In this document: one piece after another, positions 48,126 through 58,992 of the stretch
How positions within the stretch are numbered: position 1 is the stretch's first letter
How the letters are laid out: each line of letters begins with the position of its first letter
NCBI RefSeq assembly: GCF_012848175.1
Contig: NZ_CP051651.1
Location: forward strand, 4,227,501-4,291,500
Origin: Xanthomonas campestris pv. badrii
Lineage (GTDB): Bacteria > Pseudomonadota > Gammaproteobacteria > Xanthomonadales > Xanthomonadaceae
Reading direction: 5' to 3'
Length of the DNA: 64,000 nt
Notes under the pieces: model-generated
The model's database searches: none
Seen by the model: the letters and a program-made list of their open reading frames with translations, nothing else
What the model was told of the DNA's origin: nothing
Translations under genes and position numbers: made by a program

Positions 48126-49031
48126 TTACTCGGCCTTGCTCAGCTTCAACGCGACTTCCAGCAGCAGGAACAGCCGGCGGACTTCGGCGCTCATCAGCGC
48201 GAAACGTGCGTCGAGTTCGGCGCGTGCGCCGTCGTCTTCGCTGTGTTCGAGCTGGTCCAGCGCGCCGTCGAGGAACTTGAGCTTGCGGATCACCAGGTCG
48301 TCGCCGAGCACGAACGACAGGTTGTCGTCCATCACCAGGGCCAGCTTGGTGACCTGCTTGCCGGCTTCCAGATGCTTGTCGATCTCGTCGCCGCGCAGTT
48401 CCTGGTGCTGGCACTTGACCACCGCCCCGCCCTCGATGGGGTCCTTCATCTCGCATTCTTCGCCCAGGCTCAGGCCTTCGGGCAACGGCTCGCCGGCGAT
48501 CCAGCCGGTGAGGATGGCGCGCGGGGCGACTTCGGCATTGAGCGGCAGCGCCGGGAAGCTGCCGAGCGCGCCGCGGATCTCGCTCATCACGTTCTCGCCG
48601 CTCTTGCGGCTGGAGGTGTTGACCGCGACGTAGCCGTGCTGCAGGTCCAGGATGGCGTCGGTGCGCGAGCTCTTGACGAAGGCGCGCGGCAACAATTCAT
48701 GGATCAGGTCGTCCTTCAACCGCTTGCGCGCCTTGCCGCCTGGGCGGCGGCCTTCCTTTTCCTCGATCTCGGCGACCTTGCGCTCGAGCAGATCGTTGAC
48801 CACCGCGCCGGGCAGGATCTTGTCCTCGCCGCCAACGGTGAGCCACAGGAAATCTTCCAGACGGTGCGAGAGCACTTCCTGCTCGTCGCGGCCGAACGGG
48901 GAAATAAACCCGCGCGAGCTCATTTCCAGCGGGCCGACCGGCTTGAGCTGCACGTGCGGCAGCAGCGTTTCGATCTGCGTGAAATCCAGCGTGGTGGGAA
49001 AGCGGAACAGGGTGAGATTGCGAAAGAACAT
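48126..49031 (-). CDS. rdgC: Recombination-associated protein RdgC
   Basis: The predicted protein has 301 residues, the usual RdgC length. MFFRNLTLFRFP opens the protein, followed by LKPVGPLEMSSRGFISPFGR, the VVNDLLERKVAEIEEKEGRRP coiled segment and DLQHGYVAVNTSSRKSGENV. RdgC forms a ring dimer on DNA and limits RecA-mediated recombination. ATG 49031 is the family start. The ttcA gene lies upstream on the same strand, ending 60 bases before it. Confidence 0.97.
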   Translation of the reverse strand: MFFRNLTLFRFPTTLDFTQIETLLPHVQLKPVGPLEMSSRGFISPFGRDEQEVLSHRLEDFLWLTVGGEDKILPGAVVNDLLERKVAEIEEKEGRRPGGKARKRLKDDLIHELLPRAFVKSSRTDAILDLQHGYVAVNTSSRKSGENVMSEIRGALGSFPALPLNAEVAPRAILTGWIAGEPLPEGLSLGEECEMKDPIEGGAVVKCQHQELRGDEIDKHLEAGKQVTKLALVMDDNLSFVLGDDLVIRKLKFLDGALDQLEHSEDDGARAELDARFALMSAEVRRLFLLLEVALKLSKAE

Positions 49032-49091
49032 GCGTAAGACCGAAGAAGAAAAACGTGGAGGTGGAAGACCGACGGCGACCGGGCGGGCGCG

Positions 49092-50000
49092 TCAGTCGCT
49101 ATCGTGTGCGCTGTCGCCGGCGGCGTGCCAGGCGGTGGGATCGGGCGCGCTGGCGTCGGAGCGGCGGCCCAGCGCCAGGAAATCGAACAAGGTGCGGTCG
49201 GCCAGTTGCTCGGGCCGTACGTCGCCCAGCGCGCGCGCAATCTGTTCCACCCGCCCCGGATGGTCGCGGTCCCACTGCTGCAGCATGCGGCCGACCTGCT
49301 GGCGCTGCAGGTTTTCCTGGCTGCCGCACAGGTTGCACGGAATGATCGGGAACTGGCGCAGCTGTGCGTAGGCGGCGATATCGGCTTCGCGCACATAGGC
49401 CAACGGACGGATCACCACATGCTCGCCGTCATCGCTGCGCAGCTTGGGCGCCATCGCCGCCAGGCGCGCGTGGTGAAACAGGTTCATGAAGAACGTGGCG
49501 ACGATGTCGTCGCGGTGGTGGCCGAGCGCGATCTTGGTCACGCCATGTGCCTGCGCGTAGGCGTACAAGGCGCCGCGCCGCAGCCGCGAGCAGAGCGAAC
49601 ACATCGTCTTGCCGGCCGGGATCACCCGGCTGACCACCGAGTAGGTGTCCTGTTCGACGATGTCGAACGGCACGCCCTGCTCGCGCAGATAGCTGGGCAG
49701 CACCTCGGCGGGGAACTCCGGCTGTTTCTGGTCCAGGTTCACCGCCACCAGCGTGAACGGCACCGGCGCCTTGCGCTGCAACTGCAGCAGCATGTCCAGC
49801 AAGGTGTAGCTGTCCTTGCCACCGGACAGGCACACCATCACCTTGTCGCCGGGCTCGATCATGCCGAAGTCGGCGATCGCCTGGCCCACCTGGCGCTGCA
49901 GCCGTTTGCCCAGGCGCAGCTGATCGGACGGCACCCGCGGGCGCGCAGTGCGCGGCGCGGGGTCGGCCAGGGGTTGCGGCAGCGGCGGGACAGCGGTCAT
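49092..50000 (-). CDS. ttcA: tRNA 2-thiocytidine(32) synthetase TtcA
   Basis: The predicted protein has 302 residues. The PP-loop [17 protein letters not shown] activates tRNA cytidine 32, and two cysteine pairs (CSLC and CNLC) hold the 4Fe-4S cluster needed for thiolation. [16 protein letters not shown] is a further family mark. ATG 50000 ([11 protein letters not shown]) is chosen over longer starts that run into the repeats upstream. It probably shares a transcript with rdgC. Confidence 0.96.
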   Translation of the reverse strand: MTAVPPLPQPLADPAPRTARPRVPSDQLRLGKRLQRQVGQAIADFGMIEPGDKVMVCLSGGKDSYTLLDMLLQLQRKAPVPFTLVAVNLDQKQPEFPAEVLPSYLREQGVPFDIVEQDTYSVVSRVIPAGKTMCSLCSRLRRGALYAYAQAHGVTKIALGHHRDDIVATFFMNLFHHARLAAMAPKLRSDDGEHVVIRPLAYVREADIAAYAQLRQFPIIPCNLCGSQENLQRQQVGRMLQQWDRDHPGRVEQIARALGDVRPEQLADRTLFDFLALGRRSDASAPDPTAWHAAGDSAHDSD

Positions 50001-50066
50001 GAGCCGCCCATTGTAGCTGCCGGGGGGATTGGGGTTGGGAGTTGGTCGTGGGGCTGGATGTGGCGG

Positions 50067-50229
50067 CCCCCATCCGCCCTTCGGGCACCTTCCCCCGTGA
50101 ACGGGGGAAGGGAGCACGCCCTCGTCCAGGGGAGAGCGCTTCCCACCCAGCCCGGTCGCGGCAATCCCTCTTCTGCGGATGCTCCCCTCTCCCGCACGCG
50201 GGAGAGGGTGCCCGAAGGGCGGGTGAGGG
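50067..50229. repeat. Inverted pair of dispersed palindromic repeats
   Basis: One copy (50067-50111, CATCCGCCCTTCGGGCACC with CCCCCGTGAACGGGGG) faces an opposite copy (50182-50229, CCCCTCTCCCGCACGCGGGA then GTGCCCGAAGGGCGGGTGAGG). The layout equals that at 10454-10614. It occupies the region between the ttcA start and the xyl-box; apart from these and a degenerate GGGATTG run near 50022 nothing was recognised there. Confidence 0.8.
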
Positions 50230-50398
50230 TCGTACGCCCCAACCCACCAGACACCAGCCACCCCGCAACAGCTCGCATCTCGCAGCGCAGCAAGCCTTTC
50301 GGCGACGGGCTGGGTAAAGTCCGCAAGACCGTTTCAGCTGGGATCGGCATGACACCTTCGGCTTCGCTGTATGGCGCGGCTTTTTTCAGTCGGCTTTT

Positions 50399-50412
50399 TG
50401 GTAGCGCTAACA
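50399..50412. promoter_or_regulatory. xyl-box, probable XylR operator
   Basis: TGGTAGCGCTAACA matches exactly the 14-bp xyl-box I recall as the XylR target in X. campestris. It has the imperfect dyad GTTAGCGCTA(C) typical of LacI-family operators. It lies 145 bases upstream of the xylA start, with the xylR gene just beyond xylA. Confidence 0.85.
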
Positions 50413-50556
50413 TTCTGTGGATTGCGTAGCAGTACCCGCATGCACAGATGCGCTGCAGCGACGCGGCGCCACTGGTCGATGCGCGTGCCGGCGTCGCAGT
50501 GTGTCGATGCCATCCCTCTCCCCCATGACACCCCCTTTCTGCAGGAGTTCCACCCC

Positions 50557-51894
<1,338 letters not shown>

Positions 51895-52115
51895 TCCATC
51901 GGCGCACGCATGTTGATGAAAGACAGTGTGTGCGATGGCTGCATGCGCTGCGAGCGCGGCGCATGCAGGAGCAGGCGCGACAGGAAAGGCCAGTGACGCG
52001 AACGCGCACCTGCCGGCAGACGGCAGATACGTGGGCGGGTCCGCAGCCCGACCAGGTCGGTGACCGACACCGGTTGCGGCAGCCCACGGGCTGCGCAGCC
52101 GTCCCGCAGCGCTCT

Positions 52116-53183
52116 CTATTCGGCCGGATCGACGGATGTCGGCGCGGCCACCGAATCCCGCTTGACCAGCAGGTGCGCGACCACATGATCGACCATCTTC
52201 GGCGTCCGCTCCTTGGCGCGTATCGTCTTCAGCAGGATGTCCAACGCGGCATCGGCCATGGCGGCAATGGGTTGCTGCACCGTGGTGAGTTCGGGCCACA
52301 CGGCGGTGGCGGCGGAGGTGTCGTCGAACCCCACCACCGACAGATCACGCGGCACATCCATGCCGCGCCGATGCGCCACCGAAATGGCGGCGGCAGCCAT
52401 ATCGTCGTTGCTGGCGAAGATCGCGCTGGGGCGGCGCTTGCGTGCCAGCAACGTTTCCGCGGCCAGCAACCCCGAGCGGTAGGTGTAGTCGCCCGGTTGC
52501 ACCAGATGCCGATCCAGCCGCAGGCCGGCATCGGACAAGGCGGCCTGGAATCCTTCGAAACGCCGCGTGCTGGCCGACAGGTTGGGATGCCCGGCGATGT
52601 AGCCGATCCGCGTATGCCCCTGCGCGATCAGATGCTCGGTGATTTCCTTGGCGGCAGCGAATTCGTCGATGCGCACGCAGGCCACATCGGGGCTGAAATG
52701 ATTGGAGGCGATCGCCACCACAGGCACCTTGGCGCGCACCAGTTCCAGCACTGCGGCGCGGGATTCGCACAACGGTGGCGGCAGGATGACGCCGGCCACG
52801 CCCTTGGCGAGTTTGCGCGCGGCACGGCGCTCGGCATCGGCATCCAGATCGTCCCAGCAGTCGATCACCAGCTGGATCGAGGTGCGCGACGCAACACGCA
52901 ACACGCCGAGCAACAACTCGCGCAGGTAGGCGCCACTGGGGTCGCTGTAGATCAGCGCGATGCGGGTGCTTTGCGCGGCGGCCAGCGCGCTGGCCGCCAG
53001 GTTGGGCGTGTAACCGAGTTTGTCGACGGCACGCATGACGCGCTCGCGGGTGGCCTGACGCACACTGCCGGTGTTGTTGACCACACGCGAGACCGTCATC
53101 GGCGACACTTTCGCCAGCGCCGCCACCTCGTCGATGGTGGTCGCGCGGCTGGTGCGGCGGACCGATTTCCTGACCTTCTCCAA
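52116..53183 (-). CDS. xylR: LacI-family transcriptional repressor, XylR
   Basis: The predicted protein has 355 residues (from the TTG at 53183). The LacI helix-turn-helix and hinge are at about residues 15-70 ([20 protein letters not shown], then [11 protein letters not shown]). A periplasmic-binding-type effector domain follows, with [20 protein letters not shown]. It should repress xylan genes through the xyl-box and release when a xylose-related sugar binds. The start is uncertain: TTG 53198 gives the longest form, but TTG 53183 has AAGAGG six bases upstream and is preferred. The gene converges with xylA and diverges from the alpha-glucuronidase. Confidence 0.9.
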   Translation of the reverse strand: MEKVRKSVRRTSRATTIDEVAALAKVSPMTVSRVVNNTGSVRQATRERVMRAVDKLGYTPNLAASALAAAQSTRIALIYSDPSGAYLRELLLGVLRVASRTSIQLVIDCWDDLDADAERRAARKLAKGVAGVILPPPLCESRAAVLELVRAKVPVVAIASNHFSPDVACVRIDEFAAAKEITEHLIAQGHTRIGYIAGHPNLSASTRRFEGFQAALSDAGLRLDRHLVQPGDYTYRSGLLAAETLLARKRRPSAIFASNDDMAAAAISVAHRRGMDVPRDLSVVGFDDTSAATAVWPELTTVQQPIAAMADAALDILLKTIRAKERTPKMVDHVVAHLLVKRDSVAAPTSVDPAE

Positions 53184-53344
53184 GCGTGGCCTCTTCAAGT
53201 GAGTGCGAAAGCTGCACGATGCATACCGACTGCGGCAATGACGTCCGCACCCACGGCATACACGACGATGCGCATCATGGTACCGGGAAGCAGACAGAGC
53301 GGGGAGACGCGCAACGCTGCGTCACACGCAGTGGAGCAGATGGC

Positions 53345-55546
53345 ATGAGCAGGCAGGCAAGCGGCGGTGATCGCGCCCCGATAACTGCGCGGCTACTGAT
53401 GGGGCTGATGCTGCTCTGCGGCGTGTTGCTGCCTGCTGCGCAGGTACACGCCGAGGATGGCTACGATCTGTGGTTGCGCTACCAGCCGGTGGACAACGCC
53501 ATGGCATTGCGCGAACACACCCAGGCACTGGTGGTCGCTGGCGACTCGCCCACCCTGCAGGCCGCGCGCCAGGAGCTGGAGCGTGGCCTGCAGGGCCTGC
53601 TGGGCGCCGCGCCGCAACCCACTGAAGAGGTTTTGCGCGACGGCACGCTGCTGCTGGGTCCGGCCAATGCGCCACAGGTGGCAGCCCTGACGCTGCATAC
53701 CGCCGATCTTGGCCGCGAGGGCTACCTGATCCAGTCGCTCACCGTGGACGGCCACCGCAGCATCGCGATCGTGGGCGGCAGCGATATCGGTGCGCTGTAC
53801 GGCGCATTTCATTTCCTGCGTCTGCTGCAGACCGGCCAGGCACTGACCGCATTGAACGTGCGTGAGTCGCCGCGGCTGCAGCTGCGCATGCTCAATCACT
53901 GGGACAATCTCGATGGCGTGGTGGAGCGCGGCTATGCCGGCGCCTCGCTGTGGAACTGGCAGACACTGCCGGGCTATCTGGATCCGCGCTACACCGATTA
54001 CGCGCGCGCCAATGCCTCGCTGGGCATCAATGGAACCGTACTCAACAATGTCAACGCCAAGGCATGGAGCCTGACGCCGCAGTATCTGGACAAAGCTGCT
54101 GCGCTGGCCAAGGTATTTCGGCCGTATGGCATCCGCGTATTTCTCAGCGCCCGCTTCAGTGCGCCGATCGAGATCGGCGGGCTGCCCACCGCCGACCCGC
54201 TGGATGCGCAGGTGCAGCGCTGGTGGCGTGAGACCGCCGATGCGATCTATGCGCGCATTCCGGATTTCGGCGGGTTTCTGGTCAAGGCCAATTCCGAAGG
54301 ACAGCCCGGCCCGCAGGATTACGGGCGCACGCATGCCGATGGCGCGAACCTGCTGGCCGCCGCGCTGGCGCCGCATGGTGGCGTGGTGATGTGGCGTGCA
54401 TTCGTGTATTCGCACGAGCAGCCCGACGACCGCGCCAAGCAGGCGTATAGTGAATTCATGCCGCTCGATGGGGCATTCGCCGACAACGTGATCGTGCAGG
54501 TGAAAAACGGCGCCATCGATTTCCAGCCACGCGAGCCCTTCCATCCCTTGTTCGGCGCGATGCGCAAGACGCCGCTGATGCCGGAATTCCAGATCACCAA
54601 GGAATATCTTGGCTTTTCCACGCATCTGGCGTATCTGGGCACCTTGTTCGCCGAGACCTTGCAGGCCGATACCTATGCGCGCGGCAAGGGTTCGACCGTC
54701 GCCAAGACGGTCGATGGCAGCGTGTTCAACGATGCCAAACGCCCGCGGCTGACCGGCATCGCCGGCGTTGCCAACATCGGGGCGGACCGCAACTGGAGCG
54801 GCTCCTTGTTCGATCAGGCCAACTGGTATGCCTATGGACGGCTGGCCTGGAATCCGTCGTTGTCGCCGGAGGCGATCGCGCAGGACTGGGTGCGCATGAC
54901 CTTGTCCAACGACCCGGCCGTGGTCACGCCGGTGGTGGGCATGATGCTGCGCTCGCGCGAGGCGGTGGTGGACTACATGACGCCACTGGGCCTGCATCAT
55001 CTGATGGGGCGCGGCCACCATTACGGCCCGGCGCCCTGGGATGCCGGCAGCGAGCGACCCGACTGGGATCCGGTGTATTACCACCGCGCCGACCGCAACG
55101 GCATCGGATTTGATCGCAGCGCCAGCGGCAGCAACGCGGCCGCGCAATACGCCGCACCGGTGGCGCGCGTGTTCGGCGATGTGCGACGCGTGCCCGAGCA
55201 GTATCTGCTGTGGTTCCATCATGTCTCCTGGGACCGGCGCATGGCCTCCGGGCGGACACTGTGGGACGAGTTGGTGTGGCATTACGACCATGGCGTGGAC
55301 GAGGTGCGGGCGATGCGGGCGACCTGGCAAGGCCTGGCCGGCCGCATCGATGCACCGCGCTACCGGCAGGTGGACGCGTTTCTGGCAATCCAGCAGGACG
55401 AAGCGCAGTGGTGGCGCGATGCCAGCATCGCCTATTTCCAGAGCGTGTCCGGGCGCGCCCTGCCGCCAGGCGTGGCCGCCCCGGCGCATCCGCTGGCGTA
55501 CTACCAGGGCCTGAAATTTCCGTACGCACCGGGGAATCCGAAATGA
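53345..55546 (+). CDS. agu67A: GH67 alpha-glucuronidase
   Basis: The predicted protein has 733 residues and a signal peptide (hydrophobic LLMGLMLLCGVLLPAA ending near AQVHA). It releases 4-O-methylglucuronic acid from the end of short glucuronoxylan chains, in the periplasm. The likely catalytic residues are the general acid Glu318 in VKANSEGQPG, Asp392 in NGAIDFQPRE and Glu420 in ITKEYLG; their spacing agrees with characterised GH67 enzymes. The ATG at 53345 with GGAG upstream gives the signal peptide. It overlaps the next gene by 4 bases (ATGA), opening a xylan operon. Confidence 0.95.
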   Translation: MSRQASGGDRAPITARLLMGLMLLCGVLLPAAQVHAEDGYDLWLRYQPVDNAMALREHTQALVVAGDSPTLQAARQELERGLQGLLGAAPQPTEEVLRDGTLLLGPANAPQVAALTLHTADLGREGYLIQSLTVDGHRSIAIVGGSDIGALYGAFHFLRLLQTGQALTALNVRESPRLQLRMLNHWDNLDGVVERGYAGASLWNWQTLPGYLDPRYTDYARANASLGINGTVLNNVNAKAWSLTPQYLDKAAALAKVFRPYGIRVFLSARFSAPIEIGGLPTADPLDAQVQRWWRETADAIYARIPDFGGFLVKANSEGQPGPQDYGRTHADGANLLAAALAPHGGVVMWRAFVYSHEQPDDRAKQAYSEFMPLDGAFADNVIVQVKNGAIDFQPREPFHPLFGAMRKTPLMPEFQITKEYLGFSTHLAYLGTLFAETLQADTYARGKGSTVAKTVDGSVFNDAKRPRLTGIAGVANIGADRNWSGSLFDQANWYAYGRLAWNPSLSPEAIAQDWVRMTLSNDPAVVTPVVGMMLRSREAVVDYMTPLGLHHLMGRGHHYGPAPWDAGSERPDWDPVYYHRADRNGIGFDRSASGSNAAAQYAAPVARVFGDVRRVPEQYLLWFHHVSWDRRMASGRTLWDELVWHYDHGVDEVRAMRATWQGLAGRIDAPRYRQVDAFLAIQQDEAQWWRDASIAYFQSVSGRALPPGVAAPAHPLAYYQGLKFPYAPGNPK

Positions 55547-57504
55547 AACTGCGTGGTGTGCCCCTGCTGCTTGCCGCCGCTGCCGCGCTCGCAGCCGATG
55601 TAGCCTACGCCGCCGATATGCCGCTGCTGCATCCGCTGTTCCAGGACCATGCGGTGCTGCAACGCGATGCGCCGATCCGGGTGTGGGGCAATGCGGCGCC
55701 CGGCACGCGCGTGCGGGTGCAATTGGAGACCCAGCAGCGACAGGTGCGCGCGGATCGCCAGGGCCACTGGCAGGTGCAGCTGCCTGCCCACGCCGCCGGC
55801 GGACCGTACACGCTGACCGCCAGCGGCGCCGACGGTGCGACACAGCAGGTGGCCGATGTGATGATCGGCGATGTCTGGCTGTGTTCGGGCCAATCCAACA
55901 TGGAATTGCAGGTGCATCGCACGCTGGATGCGCGCAGCGAGATCGCCGATGCCGATCAACCGGCCATCCGCATGTTCAAGGTGCCGGCGCAATCCAGCCC
56001 CACGCCGCAACGTGACTTTGGCGGCGCAGCGCAATGGCAGCCGACCACGCCGGACACGGTGAAGGACTTTTCGGCAGCGTGCTACTACTTCGCGCGCGAA
56101 CTGCACAAGACCGTGTCCGTGCCGATGGGGTTGATCAACGCCTCGTGGGGCGGCTCGCAGCTGCAGGCCTGGATCGGCGAGGCAGCACTGCGCGCGGCCG
56201 GCGACGATGGCCCGGCACTGGATGTGTTGGCACGCTATGCCGACAGCCCGACGGACGCGGCGCCGCGCTGGGCACGGCTGTGGGAAGCATGGTGGCACGC
56301 ACATGGCGAAGGCGAGCCGTGGCAACCGGATGCGCCGGGCGCGTGGCAACCGGCACCTGCTGCGCTGGGCGTATGGGACGACTGGGGTGTGCCGCAGTTG
56401 GTGGGCTTCAACGGCATGGTCTGGTATCGCACCAGCGTGGAGCTGACGCCCGCACAGGCGGCGCAGGAAGCCACCCTGGTGCTGGGGCCGGTGGATGAGC
56501 TGGACCAGACCTGGGTCAACGGTGTTGGCGTGGGCAGCAGCTACGGGGCCGATCAACCGCGCCGCTATGCGCTGCCGCGCGGCCACCTGCATGCCGGGCG
56601 CAACAGCATCGTGCTCAATGTCCTCAACACGTATCGCCGTGGTGGATTGCTGGGCGATGCGTCCTCGCGTGCACTGCAGTTCGCCGATGGCAGCACGCTG
56701 CCGCTGGCCGCGCCGTGGCACTACCGCATCGTGCCGCCGCAGCTGGGCTCGCCACCGCGCGCACCGTGGTCCTCGGCCGCGGGGCTGACCACCTTGTACA
56801 ACGGCATGATCGCCCCGCTCGGCCATCTCGGCCTGCGCGGGGTGCTGTGGTACCAGGGCGAATCCAATGCCGGCGATGCCATGCATTACCCGGCCCTGCT
56901 CGACGCCTGGCGGCGCGACTGGCGTGCACGCTTCGGTGCAACGCTGCCGCTGCTGATGGTGCAGCTGGCCAACTATGGCGCGCCGCCCACGCAACCGGTG
57001 GAAAGCGGCTGGGCGCAGCTGCGCGAGGCGCAGCGCCGCTTCGTGGCCGAAGACGCGCATGCCGGCCTGGCAGTGGCCATCGATATCGGCGACCGCTACG
57101 ACATCCACCCGGCCAACAAGCAGGAACTGGGCCGGCGGCTGGCACGCGCGGCGCGGCATGTGGTGTATGGCGAGGCGATTGCACCCTCGGGCCCGGCACC
57201 ACGCGCGGTGCAGCGCGATGGCGACAGCGTGCGCATCGTCTTCGACGATGTGGACACCACGCTGCTGAGCTACAGCAATGATGCACCAATCGGCTTCGAA
57301 ATCTGCGGTGCAGCGGCCGGCAGCTGCCGGTATGCCAGCGCCAGCGTGCAGCAGCGCCTCGTGCGCCTGCGCATTCCCTCCGGCATGGATGCGGCGCGGG
57401 TGCGCTACTGCTGGGCCGACAGCCCGGTGTGCACCTTGTACGACCGCAGCGGCCTGCCGGCTGGCCCGTTCGAACGTCCCATCACCACCCCATCTTCCCC
57501 CTGA
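55543..57504 (+). CDS. Sialate O-acetylesterase-family protein, probable acetyl-xylan esterase
   Basis: The predicted protein has 653 residues. A signal peptide ([20 protein letters not shown]) precedes an SGNH hydrolase with Ser118 in [12 protein letters not shown], the Gly/Asn blocks [13 protein letters not shown] and [11 protein letters not shown], and Asp520/His522 in YDIHPANK. A beta-sandwich insert (about 275-400, [14 protein letters not shown] and following) interrupts the fold. In a xylan operon, removal of acetyl groups from xylo-oligomers is the likely task; a role on sialic acids is improbable in a plant bacterium. It is coupled to agu67A (ATGA) and 11 bases ahead of the mannonate dehydratase. 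Confidence 0.88.
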   Translation: MKLRGVPLLLAAAAALAADVAYAADMPLLHPLFQDHAVLQRDAPIRVWGNAAPGTRVRVQLETQQRQVRADRQGHWQVQLPAHAAGGPYTLTASGADGATQQVADVMIGDVWLCSGQSNMELQVHRTLDARSEIADADQPAIRMFKVPAQSSPTPQRDFGGAAQWQPTTPDTVKDFSAACYYFARELHKTVSVPMGLINASWGGSQLQAWIGEAALRAAGDDGPALDVLARYADSPTDAAPRWARLWEAWWHAHGEGEPWQPDAPGAWQPAPAALGVWDDWGVPQLVGFNGMVWYRTSVELTPAQAAQEATLVLGPVDELDQTWVNGVGVGSSYGADQPRRYALPRGHLHAGRNSIVLNVLNTYRRGGLLGDASSRALQFADGSTLPLAAPWHYRIVPPQLGSPPRAPWSSAAGLTTLYNGMIAPLGHLGLRGVLWYQGESNAGDAMHYPALLDAWRRDWRARFGATLPLLMVQLANYGAPPTQPVESGWAQLREAQRRFVAEDAHAGLAVAIDIGDRYDIHPANKQELGRRLARAARHVVYGEAIAPSGPAPRAVQRDGDSVRIVFDDVDTTLLSYSNDAPIGFEICGAAAGSCRYASASVQQRLVRLRIPSGMDAARVRYCWADSPVCTLYDRSGLPAGPFERPITTPSSP

Positions 57505-57515
57505 GCGAGATCACG

Positions 57516-58775
57516 ATGTCACAGACTTCCGACTCCCCTGCACCGCTGCAAGATTCTGCCCGCGACCGCGAGATCGTCGAGGCGCGCGTGATCGTCACCT
57601 GCCCGGGCCGCAACTTCGTCACCCTGAAGATCCGCACCCGCTCAGGCATCACCGGGCTGGGCGATGCCACGCTCAACGGCCGCGAACTGGCGGTGGCGGC
57701 CTACCTGCAGGAACACCTGGTGCCGAACCTGATCGGCCGCGATGCCGGGCGCATCGAGGACATCTGGCAGCTCTTCTACCGCGGTGCGTACTGGCGGCGT
57801 GGCCCGGTGACGATGAGCGCGATTGCCGCGGTGGACGTGGCGCTATGGGACATCCTGGGCAAGATGGCCGGCATGCCGTTGTACCAGCTGCTGGGCGGGC
57901 GCTCGCGCGAAGGTGCGCTGGTCTATGGCCACGCCAACGGCCGCGATATCGCCGAAACCAGCGACGAAGTGGGCCGCTTCCGCGAGATGGGCTTTATCGC
58001 CATCCGCGCGCAATGCGGCGTGCCCGGGATCAAGAAGACCTATGGCATTTCCAGCGGCGGCAAGCCGTACGAGCCGGCCGAAAGCGAACTGCCCACCGAA
58101 ACCGTGTGGTCCACGCCGCGCTACCTGGGTGTGGTGCCGAAGTTGTTCGAGCAATTGCGCAGCGACCACGGCGATGCGATCGAGCTGCTGCACGATGCGC
58201 ATCACCGGCTCACCCCGATCGAAGCCGCGCGCCTGGGCCGCGATCTGGAGCCGTACCGGCTGTTCTGGCTGGAAGACGCCACGCCTGCGGAAAACCAGCG
58301 TGCGTTCGAGATCATTCGCCAGCACACGGTCACGCCATTGGCAGTGGGCGAAGTGTTCAATTCGATCTGGGACTGCAAGCACCTGATCGAACAGCAGCTG
58401 ATCGACTACATCCGCACGACAATCGTCCACGCCGGCGGCATCACGCATGTGCGCAGGCTGGCCGACTTCGCGGCCTTGCATCAGGTGCGCACCGGCTTCC
58501 ACGGCGCCACCGATCTGTCGCCGGTGTGCATGGGCGCGGCCTTGCACTTCGACACCTGGGTGCCCAACTTCGGCATCCAGGAATACATGTTCCATTCCGA
58601 CGAGGCCAATGCGGTGTTCCCGCACGACTACGTGTTCCGCGACGGGCGCCTGCATTGCGGCCAAACCCCGGGGCATGGCGTGGACATCGACGAGGCGCTG
58701 GCCGCCAAGTATCCGTATGTGCCCAAACAACTGCCCATCGCGCGCCTGGAGGACGGCGCGATGTGGGATTGGTGA
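57516..58775 (+). CDS. D-mannonate dehydratase, enolase superfamily (ManD)
   Basis: The predicted protein has 419 residues. It turns D-mannonate into 2-keto-3-deoxygluconate. ManD marks include [10 protein letters not shown], the metal ligands in [22 protein letters not shown] and AVGEVFNS, and the C-terminal [19 protein letters not shown]. This is the enolase-superfamily enzyme, not the unrelated UxuA family, though it fills the same step. With uxuB downstream it handles the uronic acid released by the GH67 enzyme. ATG 57516 follows GAGCGAGAT. Its stop overlaps the start of a small remnant frame (TGATG). Confidence 0.94.
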   Translation: MSQTSDSPAPLQDSARDREIVEARVIVTCPGRNFVTLKIRTRSGITGLGDATLNGRELAVAAYLQEHLVPNLIGRDAGRIEDIWQLFYRGAYWRRGPVTMSAIAAVDVALWDILGKMAGMPLYQLLGGRSREGALVYGHANGRDIAETSDEVGRFREMGFIAIRAQCGVPGIKKTYGISSGGKPYEPAESELPTETVWSTPRYLGVVPKLFEQLRSDHGDAIELLHDAHHRLTPIEAARLGRDLEPYRLFWLEDATPAENQRAFEIIRQHTVTPLAVGEVFNSIWDCKHLIEQQLIDYIRTTIVHAGGITHVRRLADFAALHQVRTGFHGATDLSPVCMGAALHFDTWVPNFGIQEYMFHSDEANAVFPHDYVFRDGRLHCGQTPGHGVDIDEALAAKYPYVPKQLPIARLEDGAMWDW

Positions 58776-58990
58776 TGCGCCTATTGCCGGCCGCGCGTGT
58801 GCCTGTCGTGATACAGGCGCAGGACAGGCCCAAGCGTGCGGCGGGCGATACGCAGGCACGCGCCGGTTGGCAGTCGCGACGCCGCGAGGACGATGCCGGT
58901 TTCCTCAGCACTGCACAGGCCGGCGGCTTCGTCGGCAGCATGATCGGGCCCTTCGCCCGGTTGCAACCAGACCGCACCAAGGAGGACTGA
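58775..58990 (+). pseudogene. Remnant of a GH43-type gene (C-terminal end only)
   Basis: An open frame of 71 codons runs from ATG 58775 to the TGA at 58990. Its last third (58862-58990) reads AGFLSTAQAGGFVGSMIGPF, which resembles the extreme C terminus of GH43 beta-xylosidases and arabinofuranosidases (FLST-x-AGGFVG-x-IG-x-A). The first half does not look like a protein domain. The likely reading is that a GH43 gene once stood between the mannonate dehydratase and GH3 genes and was deleted except for its 3' end. A small coding gene cannot be excluded. Confidence 0.6.
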
Positions 58991-58992
58991 CC

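Noticed and set aside
53278..53291. Possible second xyl-box (TGGTACCGGGAAGC) before agu67A
   Set aside because: Only 9 of 14 positions match and the central GCGC dyad is lost; expected often by chance at this GC content.
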